Of a DNA stretch of 64,000 nt, positions 17,226 through 24,893 are shown piece by piece; within the stretch, counting starts at the first letter, position 1; every line of letters begins with the position of its first letter. Made by a program: the position numbers and the translations under genes. The stretch covers positions 1-64,000 of the forward strand of contig NZ_LBJG01000025.1 in NCBI RefSeq assembly GCF_028128765.1. Direction: 5' to 3'. Source of the DNA: Bradyrhizobium sp. CCBAU 51627. Its GTDB lineage: Bacteria; Pseudomonadota; Alphaproteobacteria; Rhizobiales; Xanthobacteraceae. The notes under the pieces are model-generated. The model had not been told where the DNA came from. It ran no database searches and saw only the letters and a list, made by a program, of their open reading frames with translations.

Positions 17226-18203
17226 ATGTCTGAAGTCGACTGGTTGAGTCATCTCCTGCAGATCATCACCGTGACCGGTCAACTCGAGGTCCGCTGCGCC
17301 TACGGCGCACCATGGCGTATCATCTGGCCCAAGGCGGCGGCGAACGAGATCCCCTACCATGTCATCGTCAAGGGCCGTGCCATTTTCGAGGACCCGGATT
17401 CGAAAACGGTGCAGGAGCTTGGGAGCGGGGATATCGTACTGGTGCCTCACGGTTCGTCGCACATCCTGCACGACGGCAGCGGCAAAACTCCGGTCCGCAC
17501 GCATGAAAGCAGGGGCTCCGCAGGATGGATGTTGAGCGAGAACAATGGACCGGGCGAGCAACTCGATCTGCTGTGCGGACGATTTTTCGTAGTGCCACCC
17601 CATGATCGATTAGTCCGCAACTACCTGCCAGCAAATCTGGTCGTGCGGGCTGCGAAAAACCATGGAGAAGAGGACATTGCGTCGGCATCGGGTCAACTTT
17701 CCGGACTGGTCGGCCTGATGCGAATGGAGTCTGCAGGTGACAGGGCCGGAGGACGCGCGATACTCAACGCGCTGTCTTCGGTCCTGTTCACGCTCGTTCT
17801 ACGCGCCGCGAGCGAATCCGGAAAATCCACCGAAGGCTTGTTGGCCCTTGCTGGTCATCCGAGATTGGCACCGGCCATTGCGGCGATGTTCGCCGATCCG
17901 GCGCGACCTTGGAAGCTTCCCGATCTCGCCGATCTATGCGGCATGTCACGCGCGACATTCATGCGCCAGTTTCAGGACAAGTTGGGCCGCTCCGCCCTCG
18001 ACCTGTTGACCGATCTTCGCATGAGTATGGCCGCCAACGAGCTCAAAAAGCCAAGGATCAGCACGGAAGCGGTGGCTGAGATGGTGGGGTATCAATCGGT
18101 TTCGGCATTCCGGCGTGTCTTTGCCGAGAGGATGGGGATGACATCAGGGGAATGGCGCCGGCTGGCGCACAACGGCGATGAGTCCGGCTTGTCGTCAGAA
18201 TGA
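17226..18203 (+). CDS. AraC-family transcriptional regulator with cupin domain
   Basis: 325 residues. An N-terminal cupin of the type found in AraC regulators of catabolic and stress genes (about 10-190: HVIVKGRAIFEDPDS, GDIVLVPHGSSHIL) is followed by two AraC helix-turn-helix motifs. The first is WKLPDLADLCGMSRATFMRQ; the second, weaker, is STEAVAEMVGYQSVSAFRRV. GAGG lies 5 bases before ATG 17226. The three genes that follow on the same strand (nitroreductase, AhpD-like, azoreductase) are all redox/detoxification enzymes and are plausible targets. The effector ligand is unknown. The 95-bp gap to the nitroreductase would hold the operator. Confidence 0.9.
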   Translation: MSEVDWLSHLLQIITVTGQLEVRCAYGAPWRIIWPKAAANEIPYHVIVKGRAIFEDPDSKTVQELGSGDIVLVPHGSSHILHDGSGKTPVRTHESRGSAGWMLSENNGPGEQLDLLCGRFFVVPPHDRLVRNYLPANLVVRAAKNHGEEDIASASGQLSGLVGLMRMESAGDRAGGRAILNALSSVLFTLVLRAASESGKSTEGLLALAGHPRLAPAIAAMFADPARPWKLPDLADLCGMSRATFMRQFQDKLGRSALDLLTDLRMSMAANELKKPRISTEAVAEMVGYQSVSAFRRVFAERMGMTSGEWRRLAHNGDESGLSSE

Positions 18204-18298
18204 TCCTTTTGAGCACCAATTTGAGCTAATAGAGGCTCGAAGAGATCGCGACGAACGGTAGATTGGGCTCCGTCATCACTTGATAACGGAGCAACCCA

Positions 18299-18979
18299 AT
18301 GAGCAACACCGCTACAGCCGCCGCCGACCCGGAAACCTCCCGCTCGCCGGCGCGGCCGCTGCCAAGTAACGCCGTGATCGAAACCATCCTGAGCCGCAGT
18401 GCCGCGAAGTACTATGACTCGACCGCCACCTTAAGCGATGAACAAATCCGCGATCTGGTGCGGATCGGGACTTCAGCGCCGACATCCTTCCATCTGCAGA
18501 ACTGGCGCTTCATCGCCGTGCGCTCAAGCGAAGCGAAGGCGCGGCTGCTTCCGATCGCCTGGAAGCAGCCCGCAATCACCGAAGCAGCCGTTACCTTCAT
18601 CATCATCGGCCAATTGGCTGATGCCAGCACCGTTCCTGAGCGCCTGGCCCCGGTCGTGGAAGCCGGAATCATGCCGGCACATCTGGTGCCGGAATGGGAG
18701 GGCCCCGCGCGCGGCCTGTACGACAATCATCCGCAGCGCCAGCGCGACGAGGCCGTACGCTCCGCGACCTTCGGCGCCGCAGCTATCATCTATGCGGCCC
18801 GCTCGCTCGGCCTGGGGTCGACACCGATGATCGGTTTCGACGCAGAGGCCGTGCACCGAGAGTTCAGCCTGGCCGAAGATGAAATCCCGGTCATGCTGCT
18901 GAGCGTCGGGCCGGAGCGGCCCGGCAACTGGCCGCAGAAGCCGCGCCTGCCTGTGGCCGATGTGCTGCACTTCGCCTAA
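18299..18979 (+). CDS. Nitroreductase-family FMN oxidoreductase
   Basis: 226 residues of the NAD(P)H:FMN nitroreductase fold. Typical marks are the N-terminal FMN contact SRSAAKYYD, the segment SAPTSFHLQNWRFIAVRS, and the late glycine/Met-rich flavin loop GLGSTPMIGFD. It should reduce nitro compounds or quinones in the cytoplasm as a dimer. GGAG lies about 8 bases before ATG 18299. It is probably the first gene of an operon with the AhpD-like protein, 35 bp downstream, and possibly the azoreductase. An AraC-type regulator lies just upstream. The physiological substrate cannot be read from the sequence. Confidence 0.9.
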   Translation: MSNTATAAADPETSRSPARPLPSNAVIETILSRSAAKYYDSTATLSDEQIRDLVRIGTSAPTSFHLQNWRFIAVRSSEAKARLLPIAWKQPAITEAAVTFIIIGQLADASTVPERLAPVVEAGIMPAHLVPEWEGPARGLYDNHPQRQRDEAVRSATFGAAAIIYAARSLGLGSTPMIGFDAEAVHREFSLAEDEIPVMLLSVGPERPGNWPQKPRLPVADVLHFA

Positions 18980-19014
18980 CCATCCCTGAAATCAATCATC
19001 CAAGGAGAAATACC

Positions 19015-19560
19015 ATGGCCAGAGCTGCCGCTCTGAGGCCGGAACACGTGCCGGCCGATTCGAAACCGACCCTCGATATGTTCACCAAGAACATCGGGTT
19101 CACGCCAAACATGATGGCAACCTTCGCGCAAAGCCCGATCGCGTTCAACGCGTGGGCCGCTCTGCTCGGCTCCTTGAGCAAGGCGCTCGACGTCAAGACG
19201 CGCGACAGCATCGGCCTTGCCGTCTCCGAAGTGAACGGCTGCGATTACTGCCTGACGGTGCACAGCTTCACGGCGGAGCATATGGCCAAGCTGCCGGCCG
19301 AAGACATTGTTCTCGCCCGAAAAGGTCACGCCAGGGATCCAAAGCGGGATGCCGCCGTCCAGCTTGCACGCAAGATCATCGAGGCCCGTGGCCACGTCAC
19401 AGACGCCGATCTGCAAGCCGTCCGCGATGCGGGCTACACGGACGCGAACATCATGGAGATCGTCGCGCTTGTGGCCATGTACTCGCTGACGAACTTCTTC
19501 AACAACGTGTTCAACCCCGACAAGGACTTCCCCGCAGTCGCACCGGCCGGCTCGATCTGA
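19015..19560 (+). CDS. AhpD-like carboxymuconolactone decarboxylase-family protein
   Basis: 181 residues, helical CMD/AhpD fold. The thiol active site is CDYCLTVHS (C-x2-C with His two after) preceded by the Glu-bearing segment SEVNG, the peroxidase-type arrangement. The N-terminal part (FTPNMMATFAQSPIAFNAWAALLG) matches the uncharacterised peroxidase-related subfamily. It probably reduces peroxides or recycles a thiol peroxidase. AAGGAG precedes ATG 19015 by 8 bases. Position between a nitroreductase and an azoreductase indicates a redox-stress operon. Confidence 0.9.
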   Translation: MARAAALRPEHVPADSKPTLDMFTKNIGFTPNMMATFAQSPIAFNAWAALLGSLSKALDVKTRDSIGLAVSEVNGCDYCLTVHSFTAEHMAKLPAEDIVLARKGHARDPKRDAAVQLARKIIEARGHVTDADLQAVRDAGYTDANIMEIVALVAMYSLTNFFNNVFNPDKDFPAVAPAGSI

Positions 19561-19641
19561 GCCTGCCAGTGGTATCAACCGCCTCCAAGGAGCTATGGAG
19601 GCGGTTGATGCAAGAGCTTCCTAGCCATTTGGATCGGTCGC

Positions 19642-20271
19642 ATGAATATCCTCCACATTGATAGCAGTCCTCGCCCGAAATCGCATAGCCGAGAGCTTTC
19701 GGCCGCGATCGTCAAAAAGCTTCTTCAAGTTGCGCCGGATGCGAGCATCAAACGGCGTGATCTTGGAGCTGATCCTCTGCCTCACGCCACGGCGGACTAC
19801 GCGGATACGCTGTCATCGCCGGCCACACTGGCGGCACCGCTGAAGGGCGCTTTGGACCTTGCCGAAACGTTCATTCGGGAAGTCGAGGCCGCCGATGTGA
19901 TTGTCATTGGAACGCCAATGCACAACTTCACTATCCCTTCGGTTCTCAAAGCGTGGATCGATCAGGTCCTACGCGTCGGCCGCACGATGGAATCAACGCC
20001 TGCCGGGAAGGTGGGAATGATTCCGGATCGTCCCGTCTTTATCGGCGTCGCTTCCGGCGGCGTCTTTACCGGGCAGCGAGGAAATCAGCCTGATTTTCTC
20101 ACGCCCTATCTGACGCTGGCACTGAACTCTATTGGGCTAAAGACGCTGCAATTCCTTCCGCTGCAGGCCACCGCGTTTATTGAAGAGGGCCAAGCTTCGC
20201 TAGCGAGCGAGAAGGTAATTGACGGTATCGACTTGACAGTCGTGCGAGAGCTTCGAGACGTCGCTGCTTGA
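19642..20271 (+). CDS. azoR: FMN-dependent NADH-azoreductase
   Basis: 209 residues, flavodoxin-like fold, same length as E. coli AzoR. The N-terminal phosphate-binding loop SSPRPKSHSR and the FMN-contacting TPMHNFTIPSVLKAWIDQVL with RVGRT fit the family. It catalyses two-electron NADH reduction of quinones and azo compounds and works as a cytoplasmic homodimer. The start ATG 19642 follows a short gap (82 bp) after the AhpD-like gene. An imperfect hairpin in that gap (AACCGCCTCC and GGAGGCGGTT, 19577-19607) could act as a weak terminator or processing site. Confidence 0.92.
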   Translation: MNILHIDSSPRPKSHSRELSAAIVKKLLQVAPDASIKRRDLGADPLPHATADYADTLSSPATLAAPLKGALDLAETFIREVEAADVIVIGTPMHNFTIPSVLKAWIDQVLRVGRTMESTPAGKVGMIPDRPVFIGVASGGVFTGQRGNQPDFLTPYLTLALNSIGLKTLQFLPLQATAFIEEGQASLASEKVIDGIDLTVVRELRDVAA

Positions 20272-20429
20272 TCAGCCGTGCTCTCGAGCATCGCCAGACC
20301 GTATCGCAATGCTCTCCGTGCTCTGGACAAAGTCGCACCGGCGGCATTCTGAGGGCCCATGGCAAGCCTTGACAAGCGCCCGTTTAACCTCCGGCCCCCC
20401 CCGCGGGACTATCAACACGAGGTCTTCCG

Positions 20430-20888
20430 ATGATTAGTACGCTTCCGCAAATCGGCGACAGGATCACCGACAAATCAGCATCGCCCGATGAAAGCAGCGT
20501 TCGCGACTGGATCGGAGCAGATGGCTTCCAATACTGGGCCAAGCTTCGGACCTGGATCGATGAATCCTACCCAGAAGTTTTCGCGCCGGATTGGGTCTAC
20601 GGTGGAAAGAACCGCGGTTGGTCCCTGCGTTACAAGAAGTCCAAGGCGTTCTGCCACCTGGTGCCGGAATTCCGACGAGTTTCAGCTGTGGTGGTCATGG
20701 GTAGAGCAGAGCGAGAAAAGTTTGAGGAGCGGCGCTATGTTTGGCACCCGCAAATGATCAAACTCTACGATGACGCGAAAACATACATCGACGGAAAATG
20801 GCTAACGATTGCCGTCGCATCGGCAGATGATCTGCATGATGTGACGAACCTTCTGACTATGAAGCGCCCGCAAAAGTCGCGCGGTTGA
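20430..20888 (+). CDS. DUF3788-like hypothetical protein
   Basis: 152 residues rich in Trp/Tyr (YWAKLRTWI, WVYGGKNRGWSLRYKKSKAFCHLVPE), a pattern that fits the DUF3788 / DUF1801-like group of small cytoplasmic proteins. No catalytic motif can be named. There is no signal peptide or membrane segment. GAGG lies 8-10 bases before ATG 20430. It is separated from the azoreductase by 158 bp, so it may have its own promoter. Function unknown. Confidence 0.7.
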   Translation: MISTLPQIGDRITDKSASPDESSVRDWIGADGFQYWAKLRTWIDESYPEVFAPDWVYGGKNRGWSLRYKKSKAFCHLVPEFRRVSAVVVMGRAEREKFEERRYVWHPQMIKLYDDAKTYIDGKWLTIAVASADDLHDVTNLLTMKRPQKSRG

Positions 20889-21098
20889 AGGTCACAAGAA
20901 TGCTGGTTTGCCATATCGACTATCGGTCCTAGGAGGCGTTTCCAAGCAGCCACTGACTTTTCGGCCAGGATCGCCGCAATTGCTGCGTCGATTCTTTTCG
21001 GCCGTCATTGAGACTCTGCTCGTGCAGGGCCTAGTATTCTAGTGTGGGCCCGAGGGTGTTCGCGAACCGGCCATCGGCTGCCGCTTCTTGTGATCAGG

Positions 21099-21134
21099 AC
21101 ACGTTTTAAGGTGTTTAACACGTTAAAGCGTGTT
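21099..21134. promoter_or_regulatory. Overlapping dyads upstream of XRE regulator (operator cluster)
   Basis: Three dyads overlap in 36 bases: AACACG-N6-CGTGTT (21117-21134, perfect), TTTAACACGTTAAA (21114-21127, perfect around a 2-base centre) and ACAC(G)-N7-(G)GTGT (21099-21114, one mismatch). They share ACACGTT/AACACG half-sites and lie 35-70 bases before the XRE gene start. That is the place for an autoregulatory operator. Confidence 0.6.
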
Positions 21135-21168
21135 TTGTTCGAGCCGAGACAATGCATCATCCTGCTGG

Positions 21169-21414
21169 ATGAGGCGGCGTAATCCGGCACATACCAGGCG
21201 GTTCCTTGCACGCAATCTTCGACGGCTTCGTCTGGAGCGATCGTGGTCCCAGTACGATCTCGCCGACGAGACCGGTTTGCGTCAGGGGCTGATCAGCGCT
21301 CTCGAGCTCGCGACCGCGAACCCGACGCTGGAATCGCTCGACAAGATCGCGTTCGCGCTCGGCGTGGATGTCGCCACGCTGTTCGCCGCACCACCGTCGG
21401 CGAAATCGCGCTAA
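21169..21414 (+). CDS. XRE-family transcriptional regulator
   Basis: 81 residues from ATG 21169. A single Cro/CI-type helix-turn-helix fills it: NLRRLRLERSWSQYDLADET, GLRQGLISALE, then NPTLESLDKIAFALGVDVATLF. This is the common small HTH_3 regulator of rhizobia and mobile elements. An earlier ATG (21130) would place the start inside the putative operator, so 21169 is preferred. Inverted repeats directly upstream suggest self-regulation. IS630 remnants lie just downstream. No toxin partner gene is visible next to it. Confidence 0.85.
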   Translation: MRRRNPAHTRRFLARNLRRLRLERSWSQYDLADETGLRQGLISALELATANPTLESLDKIAFALGVDVATLFAAPPSAKSR

Positions 21415-21525
21415 TGGAGTCGCTTCGGCTCTGGTTCCGACCAATCTGTTGTTGATGTGGATGCCTTCGCCTTATCCGCCATTTGTTGTCACAAGATCGT
21501 TCCTGCTGAATCCTTGATCTACTAG

Positions 21526-21786
21526 TCACGCGAATCTAAAGTTCGCCACATAATGTTTGCTGAGCTTGTGACAGAAGCGTTTGACGCAAGCCAAGATCTG
21601 ATCTGCGGACTTGGTCGATAAGGGCTTCGGGTTTTTGTTGTGCAGGTCGATGAAGGTGCGGATGTCGGCCGCGAGCTGCCTGACGAAGGCGTGAACGCCT
21701 CGCGGCACGTTCGGGCTCTCGCGAAAAAAGCTGAAGTCGAGATGGTGCCACTCGACCTCAACGATGTAGTCGATGAGGTGAGGCAC
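21526..21786 (-). pseudogene. IS630-family transposase, C-terminal remnant
   Basis: The minus strand reads GVHAFVRQLAADIRTFIDLH then NKNPKPLSTKSADQILACVKRF, the conserved C-terminal helix region of IS630 transposases. The upstream DDE catalytic core is not recognisable next to it. The last residues fit the family better in a neighbouring frame (SQAQQTLCGEL), so at least one indel is present. Confidence 0.75.
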
Positions 21787-22282
21787 GCGCGCCGAACGCC
21801 ACTAGTCGATATCGCCGCCTCCCCTTCGCCGAATGTAGCTGCAATTCGTGAGCTGCTGAACTCGCTAACGCATTGCACGGCACGCTGATCCTGCTTGCGC
21901 CGAGTCTGTGTTGCGCTGAGGCCTCGCGACGGCGAGGGCGGTCCGACGCTCTACCGAATGCTTGCGGTCGGCCACCGACCGATAACCTTAGAGGTCGCAG
22001 AGCGGGAGCTCTCGGTGTGCTGCCGAGGAGTGCGCAAGCGTGTCGGACGAGAAATTGAGTTTTCAAGCCCGGGAACCAGGTCGCTCCGAGCTTCGGGAGG
22101 ACTTCGGGACACACGCGACCCTTGCGTGCCCCTGTTTTCTCTTTGTTCCCTATCTGATCGCCAAGTGTTGTCGCAACGCTGGAGGGCTAACCCATTGTTT
22201 GAAAACCCTATTCTTTAAGGTGCTCCGGCCCAGCGCATCGCAAACGAAGCCAGCCGATTTACAGCCCGTTCCTGTAAATCAG

Positions 22283-22321
22283 AATGCAACAAGGCGCGTC
22301 GCCGCAGGGACTTGTTGCATT
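22283..22321. repeat. Perfect 11-bp inverted repeat inside IS debris
   Basis: AATGCAACAAG (22283-22293) and CTTGTTGCATT (22311-22321) flank a 17-base GC-rich centre. The arms extend to CAG/CCTG with one inserted base. It may be an IS end or a stem-loop left from an insertion. It lies just before the truncated IS630 transposase. Confidence 0.5.
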
Positions 22322-22429
22322 CCTGGGGCGACTTCGGGGATTCTTCGGGACCCACCGTCCGCGGAGTCGGGAACGGGTTCGCTCCCGCCGCCACGGCGGT
22401 TCAACACAACCGGCGCACGCCGGACGTCG

Positions 22430-22789
22430 CGCCGGCCGTGGTTCATCGAGGGTCCGATCGATGGCGTGAGCTTTCGCGCCTATGTCGAGAAGGTTCTTCT
22501 GCCCACTCTTCAGCCTGGCGACATCGTCGTCTTGGATAACCTCGGCAGCCACAGGAGCAAGGCGGTACGTCAGCTCATCCGTTCGGTCGGCGCTAAACTC
22601 TTCTTCCTGCCAAAATACTCGCCCGACCTGAACCCGATCGAACAGGTCTTCGCCAAGCTCAAGCACCTGCTCCGCAAAGCTGCGGCGCGAACCGTCGACG
22701 CGGTCTGCGCCGCAATCGGCCATGCACTCGACGCCTTCACCTCCGAGGAATGCGCCAACTACCTCAAAAATTCAGGCTATCGGACCTAA
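22430..22789 (+). pseudogene. Truncated IS630-family transposase (DDE endonuclease)
   Basis: The frame gives the intact C-terminal catalytic half: PWFIEGPIDGVSFRAYVEKV, then DIVVLDNLGSHRSK with the second catalytic Asp, LPKYSPDLNPIEQVFAKLK with the catalytic Glu, and a final ALDAFTSEECANYLKNSGY. The N-terminal helix-turn-helix and first Asp are missing; upstream codons in the same frame are unrelated. The sequence is well kept after codon PWFIEG, so truncation is fairly recent. It faces the other IS630 remnant at 21526-21786. Confidence 0.85.
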
Positions 22790-22801
22790 TGCCATCACGC
22801 T

Positions 22802-23020
22802 TTAGAAGCTAAACATGCTTCGTATGATCAAGGGGATGCCTCCAGCGAGCAGGCCTGAGATGAAATAGAAGGCGTAGTAGTGCCGGTGGAGTCTTTGACC
22901 GAGCGAATCCATTTCAGCTTCCAAGGCGGTTAGCGTGACCTCCAAATCGGCTATCCGGCGGGATTGTTCGTCGGTCTTGTCAGTAAGTTCGTTGAGAGCA
23001 TTGTGGCCCTGGCTACTCAT
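22802..23020 (-). CDS. Small membrane protein with coiled coil
   Basis: 72 residues. A heptad-rich N-terminal segment (DEQSRRIADLEVTLTALEAE) predicts a coiled coil. One C-terminal hydrophobic helix (AFYFISGLLAGGIPLIIRSM) would anchor it in the inner membrane. No family recognised. It begins 12 bp from the end of the transposase remnant on the other strand and has a moderate ribosome binding site. It may belong to the accessory DNA around the IS elements. Function unknown. Confidence 0.5.
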   Translation of the reverse strand: MSSQGHNALNELTDKTDEQSRRIADLEVTLTALEAEMDSLGQRLHRHYYAFYFISGLLAGGIPLIIRSMFSF

Positions 23021-23132
23021 GCCGAGTATTCCTACGGTTCACGCAGTCGCGCGTTGCCAACGCGTGATGGTAGGGGCGACGCGCGGAGCGGGACACATCT
23101 TCGGTTGTTGAGTTTTGGTCGATACCGAGTCC

Positions 23133-23160
23133 GCCTCCTCAGTGTTTATCCTGAGGAGGC
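23133..23160 (-). terminator. 10-bp hairpin after the curlin-like gene
   Basis: GCCTCCTCAG, loop of 8, CTGAGGAGGC: a perfect stem starting 13 bases beyond the stop of the curlin-like gene at 23173. There is no T-run, so it may act with Rho or as an RNA-stabilising 3' end. Confidence 0.6.
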
Positions 23161-23172
23161 GCCTCGTTGATG

Positions 23173-23598
23173 TCAGTTGTCGCGCACGACGATGGTGTGG
23201 CTGCGGCCGGTGGCGCTGACGGAGATGCGGCTTCCAGAGCTGTTCTGGTAGATCGCTCCACGCATGCCGGTGCCCGTCATGCTGACGTCGACGTCCGAGT
23301 AGTCAGCGTTCTGGGCGACGCCGAGCTGGTGGTTACGCCCGCGGATGTCGGTTACCGCTGTCGAGCCGTAGCCGGTCTGGCCGATGACCTGGTTGTTGCG
23401 GAAGCCGCGGGAATAGAAACTCCCTTGCAGCCAGTAACCGTCCTGGTCGGCGCTGGTGTAGTTGCGATTGCCGGTGGTTGCGATCTCGAGAGCGTTGTTG
23501 GCGCCGGTCTGGTAGCCGTAGGTCGCGTTGCCGGCCAGCGCCGCGCCGCTGGCCGTCATCATGGCGAGCAGGCCGAGCGCAAATGCGGTTTTCTTCAT
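23173..23598 (-). CDS. Curlin-like secreted protein
   Basis: 141 residues with a Sec signal peptide (KKTAFALGLLAMMTASGAALA). The mature part is rich in Gly, Asn, Gln, Ser and Thr and carries curlin-type spacing (Q-x-G-x-x-N-x-A, then N-x-x-x-S-x-x-Q), for example YQTGANNALEIATTGNRNYT and IGQTGYGSTAVTDIRGRNHQ. It is probably an extracellular amyloid-forming subunit or a related CsgA/CsgB-like component. It lies downstream of the CsgH-like gene on the same strand but has its own copy of the conserved upstream element (23655-23679), so it is probably a separate transcript. No csgE/F/G export genes are in the window. Confidence 0.7.
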   Translation of the reverse strand: MKKTAFALGLLAMMTASGAALAGNATYGYQTGANNALEIATTGNRNYTSADQDGYWLQGSFYSRGFRNNQVIGQTGYGSTAVTDIRGRNHQLGVAQNADYSDVDVSMTGTGMRGAIYQNSSGSRISVSATGRSHTIVVRDN

Positions 23599-23654
23599 GG
23601 TTCAGTCCTTCTGTTCAAGTTGACGCCTGGCCGTGTGCCGGGCTTGCTCCCGTA

Positions 23655-23679
23655 CAGGGAAGGATCAGTGGGAGTTTTT
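23655..23679 (-). promoter_or_regulatory. Curli-locus element, copy 1
   Basis: In the direction of transcription it reads AAAAACTCCCACTGATCC followed by TTCCCTG. It ends 57 bases before the start of the curlin-like gene at 23598. The same element occurs before two other genes of the locus at nearly the same distance. Confidence 0.7.
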
Positions 23680-23789
23680 CGGCGAGATCGGCATTGAGAC
23701 CAAAGAACTGGCGGGATGGTGATCGAGTTGCCGGCACTGCGCCGTGTCGAGCGCGAAAGAGACGGCAGCCTGCAGCGCGCATGACGCAA

Positions 23790-23819
23790 GATGGGCGGCC
23801 CCGTGAGAGGCCGCCCATC
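23790..23819 (-). terminator. 11-bp hairpin after csgH-like gene
   Basis: GATGGGCGGCC, loop of 8, GGCCGCCCATC: a perfect, very GC-rich stem 20 bases after the stop of the CsgH-like gene. No long T-run follows on the minus strand (TTGCG), but the stem is strong enough to end or protect the transcript. Confidence 0.65.
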
Positions 23820-23838
23820 ATCGTCCGGATTGATGAGG

Positions 23839-24222
23839 CTAGTGGAAGTCGCACTCGGTCTTGCCGCCGTCCCAGCTGACCTCGAGACGACCGGCAACCG
23901 CTTCGCCCGCACCGGCCCTCATGGCAACGGTCGCCAGCGATACGGTTTCGCCGGGCCGGAGGGCGAAGTCACCGCCCTGACGGGTCCTGGCAACGTTGCG
24001 GCCGGTCTTGTTGACCTCGAGCAGGTATGAGCCGGAACGCGGCTGGCTGTCTCCGGTCGCATAGGCCACGATCCTGTGACCGTCGGCCTTCAGGGCGCAA
24101 CTGACCGGAGCGGCTTTCGACTCCTGCTGGGTCTGCGGCACGGACTTGTCGATCGGAGTTTCCGCGGAGGGGACGAGGATCGTTGCCGTTCCCATCCAGA
24201 GCGAAGCAAGAAATTCGAGCAT
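23839..24222 (-). CDS. csgH: CsgH-like curli assembly/chaperone protein
   Basis: 127 residues from ATG 24222 (AAAGGAGAG 8 bases upstream). After an N-terminal signal-like segment, a beta-sandwich pattern matches the CsgH family of alphaproteobacteria: VSCALKADGHRIVAYATGDS, then GSYLLEVNKTG, the RQGGDFALRPGETVSLATV strand pair, and GRLEVSWDGGKTECD with the second Cys. The Cys pair probably forms a disulfide. CsgH acts in the periplasm to keep curlin subunits from polymerising too early. It follows a curlin-like gene after 25 bp on the same strand (one operon) and precedes another. Confidence 0.7.
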   Translation of the reverse strand: MLEFLASLWMGTATILVPSAETPIDKSVPQTQQESKAAPVSCALKADGHRIVAYATGDSQPRSGSYLLEVNKTGRNVARTRQGGDFALRPGETVSLATVAMRAGAGEAVAGRLEVSWDGGKTECDFH

Positions 24223-24247
24223 TGGGGTCTCTCCTTTGGGTTCGATG

Positions 24248-24634
24248 TCAGCGGCAGGCCGGGACGTACACGCCCGTCTGGCCAATGCCCTCGACGTTGA
24301 TGGTCTGGGGCCGCGAGCCTGGGGGGCAGTGACCGGTGAAGACGTGGGTCTGATTGCCGCCGCCGTTGACGCTGATCCGCACACCCTGGTTGGATCCGAT
24401 CTGGGTGAGGTTGGTGTCGTTGCCGGTGCCTCGCGTCCGGATCTCCGCAGTGTTGTTCTCGCGGCGCTGAACAACGCGGTTTGTGTTGCAGCCGCGGTTA
24501 TCGAGGTCGACGAGGTGTCCGTCACCGCGGCTGTCAATCTCGGTGACGGAGCAGGCGTGGGCGTGGGTGGCACCGCTGCAGGAGATGGCCGCAGCCACCG
24601 CAGCAGCAAGGATGACGAGCTTCGACGTGGACAT
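24248..24634 (-). CDS. Curlin-like secreted protein with Cys
   Basis: 128 residues. Signal peptide up to about residue 27 (VILAAAVAAAISCSGATHA, then HAC). The mature chain has curlin-like repeats (GNDTNLTQIGSNQGVRISVN and GGGNQTHVF) mixed with Arg/Asp and six cysteines (for example HACSV, RGCNTN, GHCPPG, PACR), which is unusual for amyloid subunits. It may be a nucleator or a capping component. It is first in the csgH operon and preceded by copy 2 of the conserved upstream element. Family assignment rests on pattern, not on a search. Confidence 0.6.
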   Translation of the reverse strand: MSTSKLVILAAAVAAAISCSGATHAHACSVTEIDSRGDGHLVDLDNRGCNTNRVVQRRENNTAEIRTRGTGNDTNLTQIGSNQGVRISVNGGGNQTHVFTGHCPPGSRPQTINVEGIGQTGVYVPACR

Positions 24635-24693
24635 GTTGAACTCCCGTTGGGCGCAGGCCGGCCGCCGGAATGATGGCCGGGCTCGTCTCCGCT

Positions 24694-24718
24694 CAGGGAA
24701 GGTTCAGCGGGAGTTTTT
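24694..24718 (-). promoter_or_regulatory. Curli-locus element, copy 2
   Basis: Transcription-strand sequence AAAAACTCCCGCTGAACC followed by TTCCCTG. It ends 60 bases before the start of the curlin-like/csgH operon. It is the best conserved copy and lies 95 bases from the oppositely oriented copy 3. Confidence 0.75.
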
Positions 24719-24812
24719 GCCGGGACGCCCGGCAGCCGGACTGAAAAAATCTACGGGCGTGGGCTCGAGGAAAAAGAGGATCTTTTTGATCTTCCGGCGC
24801 CTTCGGACCGGG

Positions 24813-24836
24813 AAAACCCCGCCTGAACCTGCCCTG
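24813..24836 (+). promoter_or_regulatory. Curli-locus element, copy 3 (divergent)
   Basis: AAAACCCCGCCTGAACC followed by TGCCCTG on the plus strand, 58 bases before the start of the divergent secreted-protein gene at 24894. Same order, orientation relative to the gene and spacing as copies 1 and 2. Confidence 0.7.
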
Positions 24837-24893
24837 AGGAGGGTTAACCGCAGGCAATTCCGCCGCGGGGAGGCGGTCCGGCCGCCCGATGCA

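Noticed and set aside
24694..24836. EcfG (general stress sigma) promoter as explanation of the curli element
   Set aside because: The element has TGAACC but not the GGAAC / CGTT pair with 16-17 base spacing expected for EcfG.
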